From the NCBI GenBank assembly GCA_035649435.1, contig DASRJO010000150.1, forward strand, positions 1 through 36,982: a stretch of DNA of 36,982 nucleotides, given 5' to 3'. Positions 8,186 to 16,350 of this stretch are shown here, piece after piece. The number at the start of each line of letters is the position of its first letter. The first letter of the stretch is position 1. The notes under the pieces were generated by a model. It was given only the letters and a program-made list of their open reading frames with translations, was not told the origin of the DNA and searched no databases. The translations under genes were made by a program, and so were the position numbers. This DNA is from DASRJW01 sp035649435 (GTDB lineage: Bacteria; Krumholzibacteriota; Krumholzibacteriia; G020349025).

Positions 8186-9095
8186 GCGGTCCCCTGTCGA
8201 CGGCCTGGGCGAACATTTCCACCAGCGATTCGCGCGCGGGCACCAGGTGGCGAATCTGGCATCCGCTGGTGTGCGCGGCATCGAACAGCAGGCGCACGCC
8301 GTGCGCTGGGGTCTGCACCAGCAGGGATCCACGCGGGCTCGACGTCGTGCGCGCGCCTCGAGCGAGGAGCGCGGCAGCGAAGGCTTCCGGAGCACCCTTG
8401 ACCCGCACCTCGTAGGTCTCCTGTGCCGACTTCAGCAGATCCTCCATGCGTCCGGCGGTCAGCACACGGCCGTTGTGCAGGAGGACCACCTGGTCGCACA
8501 CCGCCTCGACGTCCGGCAGCAGGTGCGAGGACAGCACGAGGTGAATGCCTTTCGCCGTCGCCAGATCACGGATCAACTTCAGCATTTCCTGGCGCCCGTT
8601 CGGGTCCAGACCATTCGTCGGTTCGTCGAGGATCAGGAGCTCGGGATCGTGGACCAGCGCCTGCGCCAGCTTGAGCCTCTGTCGCATGCCCTGCGAGTAG
8701 GTGGTCGCGATGCGATAACGCACCTCACCGAGACCGACGAAATAGAGGATTTCATGCGCCCGCTGCAGCGCGTCCGTGTGATCCAGGCCCGCCAGCTGGC
8801 CGCAGAGCGCGACGGAACCGACGGCGTTCATCGCGGGGATCAGCACGTCGTCTTCCGGGTGATAGCCGATGCGACGACGCAGTTCGTGGGCGTCGCGTCC
8901 GACCGGCTCACCCAGGACGCGAACGGATCCGGCGCTGGGAGCCACGAAGCCGAGGAGCGTGCGCAACAACGAGCTCTTGCCAGCGCCGTTGGGACCAAGA
9001 AGTCCGAGGGCACCCGACTCGAAGCGTAAGCTCACGTCCTGCAGCGCTTGCTGGCGCCCGTAGCGCACGCTCAGATGTTCGACTTCGAATCCCAT
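8172..9095 (-). CDS. ABC transporter ATPase (first gene of the ABC-2 operon)
   Basis: 307 residues from the ATG at 9095, preceded by AGGAAGG. Walker A GPNGAGKSS is at 34-42, the signature is YSQGMRQR, Walker B with the catalytic Glu is LLILDEPTNGLDP, and the switch segment is LVLSSHLLPDVE. It ends with an accessory domain of about 85 residues. It is the first of two ATPase-permease pairs arranged head to tail (8172, 7319, 6399, 5571), so the complex may contain two different ATPases and two different permeases, or there may be two transporters. No confident promoter was found in the 208 bases between this start and the terminator upstream. Confidence 0.9.
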   Translation of the reverse strand: MGFEVEHLSVRYGRQQALQDVSLRFESGALGLLGPNGAGKSSLLRTLLGFVAPSAGSVRVLGEPVGRDAHELRRRIGYHPEDDVLIPAMNAVGSVALCGQLAGLDHTDALQRAHEILYFVGLGEVRYRIATTYSQGMRQRLKLAQALVHDPELLILDEPTNGLDPNGRQEMLKLIRDLATAKGIHLVLSSHLLPDVEAVCDQVVLLHNGRVLTAGRMEDLLKSAQETYEVRVKGAPEAFAAALLARGARTTSSPRGSLLVQTPAHGVRLLFDAAHTSGCQIRHLVPARESLVEMFAQAVDRGPHADP

Positions 9096-9303
9096 CGCCC
9101 TTCCTCGAGCGCCGTCTTGGGTTTGCACTTCCGGGCTTTGACGTACGGAATGCCGCGCGGGTTGCGCCCGTCGAGGCATCCTGGGTCGCGACGCGCTGGG
9201 ATGCAAGCCTGTGCTCGAGATTCGGCGTCTGCAGTGACGGCACGAAGAGCATGCTCGCTTGCCGGTCGAGACCTCGCGAGCGACACGAAAAAAACGTGAA
9301 AAC

Positions 9304-9332
9304 ACAAAAAACGGGGCGCCCGGAGGCGCCCC
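9304..9332 (-). terminator. Rho-independent terminator of the repeat-protein gene
   Basis: Read on the minus strand, a perfect 8-bp stem GGGGCGCC / GGCGCCCC with a four-base loop (9332-9313) is followed by a G and then a run of six T (9311-9306). It lies 22 bases after the stop codon of the 72-aa Arg/Lys-rich gene. Confidence 0.9.
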
Positions 9333-9354
9333 GAACTCGACATGTCACAAGAAG

Positions 9355-9573
9355 TTACATGGGCGGCATGGATGGAGCCGCGGTCTTCTTCCTGCGACGA
9401 GCCTTCTTGCGGCCACCCTTCTTACGGGTGCCCTTCTTGCGGCCAGCCTTCTTGCGGGTCCCCTTCTTGCGACCAGCCTTCTTGCGACCGGCCTTCTTCC
9501 GGGTGCCCTTCTTGCGGGTGCCCTTCTTGCGCCCGGCCTTCTTGCGGCCTGCGCGTTTCTTCCTTGCTGGCAT
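9355..9573 (-). CDS. Small Arg/Lys-rich pentapeptide-repeat protein, histone-H1-like
   Basis: 72 residues. After MPARKKR, residues 8-57 are ten tandem five-residue units of the form xxRKK (AGRKK, GTRKK and one GGRKK), followed by ARRRKKTAAPSMPPM. The protein is almost entirely basic, has no acidic residue and cannot form an ordinary globular core. Similar low-complexity basic proteins and tails (histone H1-like Hc1/Hc2 proteins, Lys-rich HU extensions) bind DNA or RNA without sequence specificity, so a nucleoid- or RNA-associated role is likely but inferred. The ATG at 9573 has AAGGA a few bases upstream. The gene stands alone, with its own promoter about 165 bases upstream and a strong terminator, which suggests high independent expression. 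An open frame over the same repeats on the plus strand is rejected as the shadow. Confidence 0.75.
   Translation of the reverse strand: MPARKKRAGRKKAGRKKGTRKKGTRKKAGRKKAGRKKGTRKKAGRKKGTRKKGGRKKARRRKKTAAPSMPPM
9403..9552 (-). repeat. 15-bp tandem coding repeat (ten units)
   Basis: Ten in-register 15-bp units encode the xxRKK pentapeptides. In coding order the first two residues are AG, AG, GT, GT, AG, AG, GT, AG, GT, GG. Units are nearly identical at the DNA level, so copy number can change by slippage. There are no spacers and no palindrome, so it is not a CRISPR array. Confidence 0.9.
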
Positions 9574-9744
9574 CTTTCCTTACCACCTTTCTGTACGAGG
9601 ACCGCCGCGAACTCGCGATTCCCGTTCTCGATCCTCGTGCCGCCACGAGCCGTGCTCGCAGCGCGCATTACTCCCCCGCGGAGGAGCAGCCTATGGAGGA
9701 CCGAAACACGTCAGCACGAGTGCGACGCTTCCAGTCAGCTTCGC

Positions 9745-9774
9745 AGCATAGGTGCAACGAAAAAAACGCGTCAA
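9745..9774 (-). promoter_or_regulatory. Promoter with UP-like A/T tracts for the repeat-protein gene
   Basis: On the minus strand TTGACG (9774-9769) and TATGCT (9750-9745) are separated by 18 bases. Upstream of the -35 are a T5 tract (9782-9778) and an A8 tract (9805-9798) that resemble an UP element and stand out in this GC-rich DNA. The expected transcript begins near 9738, giving a leader of about 165 bases before the ATG at 9573. Confidence 0.65.
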
Positions 9775-9805
9775 CAGAAAAACTGCATGAATCGCTCTTT
9801 TTTTT

Positions 9806-10381
9806 CGTCGACCTCCGATGTCGCATCCCCAGCACTTCGACATCGCGGTGTCGTGCGCATGCGAGCGCCATGCTCACGTGCGCTGGAAGACGTGGGATCA
9901 AGAAGCATGCCCTCGAACACGCGCGCGACATTTCGACTGCTGTCTTGCTGTCGGCAGAACATCTCGTGGGCGTCGCACTGCAGTATGGCGAGGCCTGTGA
10001 GCGCGCGACGACGTTCGCCTAAGTCGCTACGTCATAAGCAGTTGAAATGCACGTCGCAGCTTGGACGGCGGTCTCGCCGTGCGTGTGATGCGCAACCATC
10101 GGAGCCGTCGGAATCACGAAAGCGGATGCTGCGGCACGTCGTTCGGCTCGTCCGTCGATCGCACGCGCTGCGGCAGCATTGACACCCCCCGCGGCTCAGA
10201 ATCATCCGCGCGGCGTGTGTTGGCACTTCGAGTACGGAAGCTCGCACGGTGCGCGGTGAAGAGTGTGTCCAAGACCGAAATGCGTGTGCTCCAGGACTCG
10301 ATCATGCCCGCCGTGTGCAGACACAGTGCGGGTTTGCGGCGAATCGGGGGGTCGAGCACTGCGCGCGCGGGGCCACGAGGT
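9806..10381. other. Gene-poor intergenic stretch
   Basis: About 576 bases with no convincing gene on either strand. Short open frames exist on both strands but have no family resemblance, no ribosome sites, and some run into the tRNA genes. Composition is a little less GC-rich than the neighbours. I see no tRNA, known riboswitch or strong promoter in it. Confidence 0.5.
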
Positions 10382-10406
10382 GGATCGGCGAAGCCCCGGC
10401 CGATCC
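10382..10406 (-). other. Hairpin downstream of the tRNA pair
   Basis: Perfect 8-bp inverted repeat GGATCGGC / GCCGATCC with a nine-base loop, 22 bases after the tRNA-Cys 3' end. There is no T run after it, so it may be a processing or Rho-assisted termination structure rather than a classical terminator. Confidence 0.35.
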
Positions 10407-10428
10407 GAGGCACCCGAGGGAGAGAAAA

Positions 10429-10502
10429 TGGAGGCGGCACCCAGATTCGAACTGGGGATGACGGTTTTGCAAACCGTTGCCTTACCACTTGGCGATGCCG
10501 CC
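10429..10502 (-). tRNA. tRNA-Cys (GCA)
   Basis: 74 bases with a complete cloverleaf: acceptor GGCGGCA / TGCCGCC, D-arm GCC / GGC, anticodon stem ACGGT / ACCGT around the loop TTGCAAA (anticodon GCA), T-arm with GTTCGAATC, discriminator T and an encoded CCA. It is the second tRNA of a tandem pair, 27 bases after tRNA-Gly, and probably shares its promoter. Confidence 0.97.
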
Positions 10503-10529
10503 GGATCGAACTGCAGAGCGAAGAGAGGA

Positions 10530-10605
<76 letters not shown>

Positions 10606-10618
10606 TCGACCGCAGCAG

Positions 10619-10646
10619 ATGTTACCGATCCCGCGCCGCGTGTCAA
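10619..10646 (-). promoter_or_regulatory. tRNA operon promoter overlapping the glgA stop codon
   Basis: Consensus -35 TTGACA (10646-10641) and -10 TAACAT (10624-10619) are 16 bases apart, with the tRNA-Gly 5' end 14 bases after the -10. The TGA stop of the glycogen synthase gene (10645-10643) lies inside the -35 hexamer, so the two elements share bases. Confidence 0.7.
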
Positions 10647-12181
10647 TGCCCCTCTCGCCCCGGAGCCGCGGTAGAGCGCGCCGAAGCCGCGCCCACGGCG
10701 CCCCCGCGGCGTTTGGCCACGCTCAATGCGTAGACCTCGCGAACTCGCTGCGCGGAACGCGCCCATGAAAAATCCTGGCGCATGCAGGCTTGCACGAGGG
10801 TCCGCATGGTTGCTGCATTCTGGAACGCCTGCATGCAGCGTTGGACGGCGTCCAGGAGCGCTGTGGAGGTGTACGGCGTGAAAACGAACCCCGTTCCCGC
10901 TTCCCCGTTCCAATCCTGCACCGTGTCGACGAGCCCGCCGGTGTGCCGCACCACAGGGATGGTGCCGTAGCGCATGCTGTACATCTGGTTGAGCCCGCAG
11001 GGCTCGTACCTCGATGGCATCAGGAAGAAATCACTCCCGGCCTCGATCCATCGGGCCATTTCGTCGTCGTAATCGATGTGGACCGAAAGCTGCGCGGGAC
11101 GCTGCTCCGCCGCCGCGCGCAGACGCGCCTCGAATGCAGGCTCGCCGCGGCCGAGAACGACGAGTTGCACCGGCAGAGCCAGAAGCTGTGGCAAGGCCTC
11201 GAGAACGAGATCGAGTCCCTTTTGCTCCACCAGGCGCGACACCATGCCGAGGAGCGCCACGTGTGGCGCGACGGCGAGCCCGCAGCGTCGCTGCAAGGCG
11301 CTCTTGCACTCCGCCTTGCCCTCTAGATGGTTGGCGTCGAACGGGTGAGGCAGCAGCGGGTCGCGTGCGGGGTCCCAAGCGCCGGTGTCGATGCCGTTCA
11401 GAATGCCGAATAACTCGTGCTCGCGCTCGCGCAACACCCCTTCCAGGCCCGCTCCCTGCTCCGGTGTGGACTGGATCTCACGTGCGTAGGTTGGGCTCAC
11501 CGTGACCAGCGTGTCGGCGAAGACCAAGGCGCTCTTCATCAGGTTGATCCGGCCCCAGAACTCGAGCGCGCCCAGTGGTGCCATGAGCGTGGCCGGCAGT
11601 CCGGTGAGGCCGTAACGCTCGGCATCGTACACGCCTTGATAGGCGAGGTTGTGAATTCCGAACACGATGGCGCTCTGCTGCAGGAAGCCAGCGGGGACAT
11701 CGGCACCCAGGGCGCGATAGGCCGCCGCCAGGGCGCAGTGATGATCGTTGAGGTGCAACACGTCGGGCGGGGGCCCGAGGACGGGGAGCGCCGCCAGCAG
11801 CGCGCGCGAGAAGAAGATCCAGCGCTCGAGCGCGTCGTCGTACTCGCCGCCCGTGGATGGATCCGCATAGATCCCTCGACGATCGAAGTAGCCGGGATGA
11901 TCGAGGAGAAAGACTCGGACTGCAGGCGCCCCGGGAAGCCTGCCGTGCAGCACACCGGCGGTCTCGCTCCGCGACCCCACGCGCACCTCGAGCCGCACGT
12001 TCGCCAGCCGTTCGAATCCGAACGCGGCGCGATCGATGATGCCGTGCGCGGGCAGCACGATGCTCGTGTCGCAACCGGTCGCGGCGAGCGCCGGTGCGAG
12101 CCCGCCGATGACGTCGGCAAGCCCTCCGGTCTTGGCGTACGGCACCGACTCGGCGGCCGCGAGGACGACACGCATGCTCAT
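10643..12181 (-). CDS. glgA: Glycogen/starch synthase, GT5 family
   Basis: 512 residues from the ATG at 12181 (MSMRVVLAAAESVPYAKTGG), with GGAGG seven bases upstream. It transfers glucose from ADP-glucose (UDP-glucose in some relatives) to the non-reducing end of an alpha-1,4-glucan in the cytoplasm. The N-terminal KTGGLADV motif (17-24) binds the nucleotide sugar. The acceptor-side HNLAYQG, the second Rossmann domain opening with GMVSRLVEQKGLDL, and PSRYEPCGLNQMYSMRYGTIPVVRHTGGL near the C-terminus are all in place. Length is near the family norm, with a short basic C-terminal tail of about 20 residues. It is the last gene of a polysaccharide operon, 27 bases after galT. Storage glycogen is the usual role; a role in exported glycan is an alternative suggested only by context. 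Confidence 0.95.
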   Translation of the reverse strand: MSMRVVLAAAESVPYAKTGGLADVIGGLAPALAATGCDTSIVLPAHGIIDRAAFGFERLANVRLEVRVGSRSETAGVLHGRLPGAPAVRVFLLDHPGYFDRRGIYADPSTGGEYDDALERWIFFSRALLAALPVLGPPPDVLHLNDHHCALAAAYRALGADVPAGFLQQSAIVFGIHNLAYQGVYDAERYGLTGLPATLMAPLGALEFWGRINLMKSALVFADTLVTVSPTYAREIQSTPEQGAGLEGVLREREHELFGILNGIDTGAWDPARDPLLPHPFDANHLEGKAECKSALQRRCGLAVAPHVALLGMVSRLVEQKGLDLVLEALPQLLALPVQLVVLGRGEPAFEARLRAAAEQRPAQLSVHIDYDDEMARWIEAGSDFFLMPSRYEPCGLNQMYSMRYGTIPVVRHTGGLVDTVQDWNGEAGTGFVFTPYTSTALLDAVQRCMQAFQNAATMRTLVQACMRQDFSWARSAQRVREVYALSVAKRRGGAVGAASARSTAAPGREGH

Positions 12182-12208
12182 CGTCAGCCTCCAACGCAAG
12201 CCGGTGGC

Positions 12209-13213
12209 TCACTCGAGACGAACGCGACGCAGCAGGATGGCAGCCTGCTCCGGGGGGGTCGGGTTGATGAAGAAATCGCTGCCCCACTCGAAACCGGCGA
12301 CCTTGGTCAGCTTCGGCATGATCTCGAGATGCCAGTGGTAGAACTCGCTCACGTCCGCGCTGTTCGAGGGCGCCGTGTGCAGGACGTAGTTGAAGGGCAC
12401 GCGTTCGAGCGCGATGTCGAGTCGCTGCAACGTCAGGCGCAGGATGGAGCTCAGGCGCTCCAGCTCGTCACGAGTCAGGGTTTCGAAGCGAGACGCATGG
12501 ATTCTAGGCAGGATCCACGTCTCGTAGGGAAAGCGCGAGGCGAAGGGTTCGAGCGCCACGAAGCTGGCGTTTTCCTCGACCACGCGCGTTCCAGCCTCGG
12601 ACTCTTGGCTCACGATGTCGCAGAAGACACAGCGCTCGTGCAGGTCGAAGTGCCGCCGTGCGCCCTCGATCTCCTCGCTCACGCGCTTGGGCACGACCGG
12701 CGTGGCGATGATCTGGGTGTGTGCGTGCTCGAGCGTGGCGCCGGCCTCTGCGCCTTGGTTTTTGAAGATGAGGACGTAGCGAAACCGCCGGTCCTGCTGC
12801 AAGTCGAGCATGCGTTGCAAGTAGGCGTCGAGGACGCGGACGACTTGTTCCGGCGCCATGTCGGCGAGCTGGACGTGATGCAGCGGCGATTCGATCACGA
12901 CCTCGTGCGCACCAATGGCATTCATCATGTCGTACATCCCCACGGCGCGCCGGCCGAGATCCCCCTCGATGCGGAGCGCCGGGTATTTGTTCGGCACCAC
13001 CCGCACTTGCCAGCCGGGAGCGTTGGGGCGCGGCTCCCCGGGCCGAAATGCCAGGATCTCGGGCGGCGTATGGCTCTCGCTGTCGGTGCAGAACGGACAG
13101 ATTCCGCCCGTCGGTTGCTCGCGGTTGACGGTGAAGTCCGTCGGACGATTATTGCGCTCGGAGGCGATGATGACCCAGCGCCCGAGGATGGGATCCTTGC
13201 GAATCTCGTGCAT
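12209..13213 (-). CDS. galT: Galactose-1-phosphate uridylyltransferase
   Basis: 334 residues from the ATG at 13213 (MHEIRKDPILGRWVIIASER); an upstream extension in the same frame overlaps the SPOR lipoprotein gene and is rejected. The enzyme swaps UMP between UDP-glucose and galactose-1-phosphate. Two zinc-type pairs, CPFC (39-42) and CVFC (195-198), are present. The catalytic HxH motif appears as EHAHTQ (162-167), with the nucleophilic His expected at 165 in place of the usual HPHGQ. FYHWHLEIMPKL in the C-terminal half matches the second histidine cluster of the family. It lies between a SPOR lipoprotein gene and glgA in one direction with short gaps, so it probably serves nucleotide-sugar supply for the glycan locus. 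Some relatives act on other sugar phosphates, so substrate is not certain. Confidence 0.9.
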   Translation of the reverse strand: MHEIRKDPILGRWVIIASERNNRPTDFTVNREQPTGGICPFCTDSESHTPPEILAFRPGEPRPNAPGWQVRVVPNKYPALRIEGDLGRRAVGMYDMMNAIGAHEVVIESPLHHVQLADMAPEQVVRVLDAYLQRMLDLQQDRRFRYVLIFKNQGAEAGATLEHAHTQIIATPVVPKRVSEEIEGARRHFDLHERCVFCDIVSQESEAGTRVVEENASFVALEPFASRFPYETWILPRIHASRFETLTRDELERLSSILRLTLQRLDIALERVPFNYVLHTAPSNSADVSEFYHWHLEIMPKLTKVAGFEWGSDFFINPTPPEQAAILLRRVRLE

Positions 13214-13238
13214 GGAGCTTCTGGGTCGACCTCGCTTC

Positions 13239-13814
13239 CTACGGGGTGACGATCCGAGCCGGGACGGTGAAGGCAGAGACGTAACCCGCATCCTGCAGCT
13301 CTTGCTGCAGCTCCGAACAAGCGGCTTCGCTGTTGCAGTTGCCGATGCGGACCTTGTAGTACGGCGGCTCGAAGTCGAGCGACACGGGTTCCGTCCAACG
13401 CGCCGCCAGCTCGTCACGCAAGGTCGTGGCCGCATCGAGAGCGCGGCTCGCGAACACCTGCACGCGGAAGCCTGCCGTGCCGCCCTGCGCAATTGCTGTC
13501 GCCGCGGGCGGCGTCACGCCTGCCGCCGGCAACGACTCGACGGCGAAGCCCGTCTCGGTGTGCAGCCCTGCAGACGGTGGAATGTCGTGCGTGGGCGCTG
13601 GCTCGGCGCTGGCAGCGACAGTGCTCGTCGGTTCCGGCTCCACCGGAGGCGGAGTGGGGAAAGTCCCCTCGCGCTCCCAGGCATAGTTGGCTGCTGGTTC
13701 TGGCGTTCGCGCCACGCTGTTGCTTTGGCGTCGGAGCGTCCAGGAGCTGCAGCCGGCGACCACGATGCAGCCGCAGGCCAAGCTCCTCCCGATCCACCCA
13801 CGTTCCCATCCCAT
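13239..13814 (-). CDS. SPOR-domain lipoprotein
   Basis: 191 residues from the ATG at 13814, which has AGGAGGT six bases upstream. The signal is a type II lipoprotein signal with lipobox VVAGC, so Cys22 should be lipidated after cleavage. A Pro/Ala/Thr-rich linker (about 35-110) leads to a C-terminal SPOR domain (about 114-188: GFRVQVFASRALDAATTLRD, then YKVRIGNC). SPOR domains bind glycan-stripped peptidoglycan at septa. SPOR family proteins are also found in polysaccharide export loci, and this gene lies between GT4 glycosyltransferase genes and galT. Two extra Cys residues (160, 166) sit within the SPOR domain and might form a disulfide. Exact role unknown. Confidence 0.85.
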   Translation of the reverse strand: MGWERGWIGRSLACGCIVVAGCSSWTLRRQSNSVARTPEPAANYAWEREGTFPTPPPVEPEPTSTVAASAEPAPTHDIPPSAGLHTETGFAVESLPAAGVTPPAATAIAQGGTAGFRVQVFASRALDAATTLRDELAARWTEPVSLDFEPPYYKVRIGNCNSEAACSELQQELQDAGYVSAFTVPARIVTP

Positions 13815-13858
13815 CGGACACCTCCTGAAACAGGACCCATTTCGTCCCAACCGGGGGC

Positions 13859-15037
13859 TCACGGCCTGCGTGAGCCGCGATCGCCACGCGCTCGAGCCAG
13901 CGACCGATAGACATCCTCGGTCGCCCGCACGATGTCTTCCCAATTGTATGACGCGCGGGCGCGAGCGCACGCCTTTTGTCCGAGGGCCGCGGCTCGCTGT
14001 GGCTGCGTCAGGAGCTCAGCGAGAACGTGGCGCAGCGCGTCTGGATTCCCGACTGGAAAAGCAACTCCGGTGTCACCGATCGCCTCGAGGTTCTCGGCGA
14101 TGTCGCTCACCACCACCGGCCGCGCGTGCGCCATGGCCTCGAGCACCGCGATCGGCAAGCCCTCGATTTCGGAGGGATGCACGCACACGGCGGCATTGGC
14201 GTACAGACTCTGCAACGTCGCCCCAGCTTGGTAGCCGGTGAACACGACGCGCGGGTCGGCCCGCGCCTGCAGGGCGCGGAGCGCCGCCGGCGACACGTGC
14301 ACGTCCCCCACCACCGCCAGGCGATGCGCACCGTCGAGCGCCGCGAAGGCATCGAGCAAGGTCCCGAGGCCACGGTCGGCCAAGATCCGTCCCACGAAGA
14401 GAACGTAGCCTTCGGGACGTAATCCCCACTGCGCCAGCGCTGCGTCGCCGTCGGGGATGTCGAAGGTCGCACCATTGGGGATGTAATGGGCTTGGCGCCC
14501 GTAGGTGTCCTGCACGTAGCGCTGCAACAGATGCGACACCGCGATGACCGCGCCGGCGTGACGAATCGCGGTTCGTTCTCCCTGACGCAGGAACCAGCGC
14601 GCCGCCGGTCCCCACTTGCGCTGGCGCCAGTCCTGCGCGTGATAGGTGAAGACCGTGCGCGCGCGCTTCCCCGCCCAGGGCAGGAACAATCCAGGACCGA
14701 TGCCATGAAAGTGCAGGATGTCGTAGCCGCCGCGCACGGCGCTCTCGATCGCGCACAGCGCGGTGTGCGAGGCGGCGTCGAAATGCTTCGTCTGCAAGCT
14801 CGGGCGCCGCAGCAGCCGGACGCCATCACACGTCGCTGTGCGCACCGGATGATAGGCGCGAGTGAAGACATCGACGCGATGTCCGCGTTGCACCAGACGC
14901 CGTGCTAGCTCTTCCACATGGCGTTCGATGCCACCATGACGAGCGGGGATGCCTTTGCTTCCCAGCATGGCGATGCGCAACGAGCGCGGCGGCGGACCGA
15001 TTTCGTTGCGAGGCTCCGGGCTCCGTTCCCTGTTCAC
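13859..15037 (-). CDS. Glycosyltransferase family 4 (GT-B fold)
   Basis: 392 residues from a GTG at 15037 that overlaps the TGA of the upstream gene (GTGA), with GAGG about 9 bases upstream. The first domain opens with IAMLGSKGIPARHGGIERHVEELARRL, as in the GT4 group often annotated with a DUF1972-type N-terminus. The second domain opens with VLFVGRILADRGLGTLLDAF and contains the retaining-GT E-x7-E motif in PSEIEGLPIAVLEAMA. It should add a sugar to a lipid-linked glycan at the cytoplasmic face of the inner membrane. It is coupled to a second GT4 gene upstream, and the next gene downstream is the SPOR lipoprotein. The donor sugar cannot be read from the sequence. Confidence 0.9.
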   Translation of the reverse strand: MNRERSPEPRNEIGPPPRSLRIAMLGSKGIPARHGGIERHVEELARRLVQRGHRVDVFTRAYHPVRTATCDGVRLLRRPSLQTKHFDAASHTALCAIESAVRGGYDILHFHGIGPGLFLPWAGKRARTVFTYHAQDWRQRKWGPAARWFLRQGERTAIRHAGAVIAVSHLLQRYVQDTYGRQAHYIPNGATFDIPDGDAALAQWGLRPEGYVLFVGRILADRGLGTLLDAFAALDGAHRLAVVGDVHVSPAALRALQARADPRVVFTGYQAGATLQSLYANAAVCVHPSEIEGLPIAVLEAMAHARPVVVSDIAENLEAIGDTGVAFPVGNPDALRHVLAELLTQPQRAAALGQKACARARASYNWEDIVRATEDVYRSLARARGDRGSRRP

Positions 15038-16245
15038 GCCAGGACCTCGGCGTAGGCTCGCTCGGTCGCGTCCAAATGCTGCTCCAGCGTGTGGTGTGAC
15101 CGCGCCGCCTGCAGCGCGCCCGCGCCGAGCCGCCGCATCCTCTCCGGAGCCGCCAAGGCGGCTTGCAACCGCTCGCTCCATGCTGCGATGTCGCCCGTCG
15201 GCACCAATTCCCCGCTCAAACCCGGAATCACGAGTTCCGGAACGCCGCCGACGCCGGTCGCGAGGACCGCCCGCCCGAGCGCCATCGATTCCAGCACGGC
15301 GAAGGGCGCGTTCTCCAAACACTCCGACGGCAGAACGCTGAACTGTGCCAGGCCGATCTCGCGCCAGAGCGCTTCGGCCGGCAGGTGACCACGGAATTCG
15401 ATCCGGCCCGGCGCTGCCGCCGCCGCGAGCGCACGCAGCTCGGGCTCGAGCGCACCGCTGCCGCAGAGTACCAGAGTGCCCTGCGGCAGCCTGGACGCGG
15501 CGTGCACGAGAGTGCGCAGTCCCTTCTCTGCGCTCAACCGTCCGGCGTAGACGAAGCGATCGGGCTGTGGCTCGAAGGGAGCGGCTTGCTCACCGGCGTC
15601 GGCGAAGTTCGGCACGTGGCGCAGGCGCTCCATGTCGATGCCGCCGCGCACAAGGATTCCGGCCATGAACCGACTCGGGACGAGAAACAGGCGCACGACA
15701 TCGTAGCTGCCGCGGTGCGCGTGCAGCGACGACTCAGCGGCCAGAAGCGCGCTCGCCGCCCAGGATCCGGCACAGCGATAGCGGAGACACGCCTGCGGCC
15801 CCTCGTGCAGGCACGCGTCGCAGGGGCTGCCTTGCCGCATCATGTCGTAGCGCGGGCAGACGAGCTTGTAATCGTGCACCGTCATCAGCACCGGCACGCC
15901 ACGGGCGCGAGCCGCGTCGAGAATGGAAGGCGTGAGTTGATGGTAAATGTTGTGAACGTGCACCACTTCGGCGCGTGTTCGGCGCAGGAACACGTCGAAT
16001 TTTCGGCGCGCGGCGACCGAATACAGCATCGCGGCGGCGTCCCGATACCGCCGCATGCCGGGGGCGTGGTAGTCGCGCGCGGGCACGACCTCCACGTTTT
16101 CACCCTGGACGCGGTTCTCCGGGTGCGCAGTGCCGAAGTAGGACACGGTGTGCCCCCGCGCGGTCAGTCCAGCGCCTAAGCCGAGCACGGCACGCTCGGC
16201 ACCGCCGCGCGGGTGGAGGAACTTGTTCGCCAGGAGTACGCGCAT
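15034..16245 (-). CDS. Glycosyltransferase family 4 with Cys-rich insertion
   Basis: 403 residues starting at the ATG at 16245 (MRVLLANKFLHPRGGAERAV). GT-B fold: the N-terminal domain has PRGGAE, and the C-terminal domain has VYAGRLSAEKGLRTL and the E-x7-E motif in PSECLENAPFAVLESMA. Between them, VCPRYDMMRQGSPCDACLHEGPQACLRYRC holds a run of Cys residues typical of a subgroup of GT4 enzymes; it may bind a metal. It is the first of two coupled GT4 genes. The 105-base gap to the upstream oxidoreductase gene contains no strong promoter that I can see, so it is probably part of the same operon. Confidence 0.9.
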   Translation of the reverse strand: MRVLLANKFLHPRGGAERAVLGLGAGLTARGHTVSYFGTAHPENRVQGENVEVVPARDYHAPGMRRYRDAAAMLYSVAARRKFDVFLRRTRAEVVHVHNIYHQLTPSILDAARARGVPVLMTVHDYKLVCPRYDMMRQGSPCDACLHEGPQACLRYRCAGSWAASALLAAESSLHAHRGSYDVVRLFLVPSRFMAGILVRGGIDMERLRHVPNFADAGEQAAPFEPQPDRFVYAGRLSAEKGLRTLVHAASRLPQGTLVLCGSGALEPELRALAAAAAPGRIEFRGHLPAEALWREIGLAQFSVLPSECLENAPFAVLESMALGRAVLATGVGGVPELVIPGLSGELVPTGDIAAWSERLQAALAAPERMRRLGAGALQAARSHHTLEQHLDATERAYAEVLA

Positions 16246-16350
16246 GCATGCGGGCGGGGATTCGACACACCGGGGCGCGGCCGGCCCGACCTGCCGTCAG
16301 TATAGGCGGCCTCATGAGCGGGCGGGGGCACGGCTGCGGCGGCCCGCAGG

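Noticed and set aside
9403..9552. Possible CRISPR-like array
   Set aside because: Units are 15 bp, contiguous, in frame and without spacers; they encode protein.
9259..10182. Plus-strand open frames over the Arg/Lys repeat
   Set aside because: These are shadows of the 15-bp repeat (Leu/Ala/Thr or Pro/Phe/Leu repeats). The minus frame has the promoter, ribosome site and terminator.
11417..13249. Open frame of 610 codons on the plus strand
   Set aside because: Antisense to glgA and galT, both of which have complete catalytic motifs.
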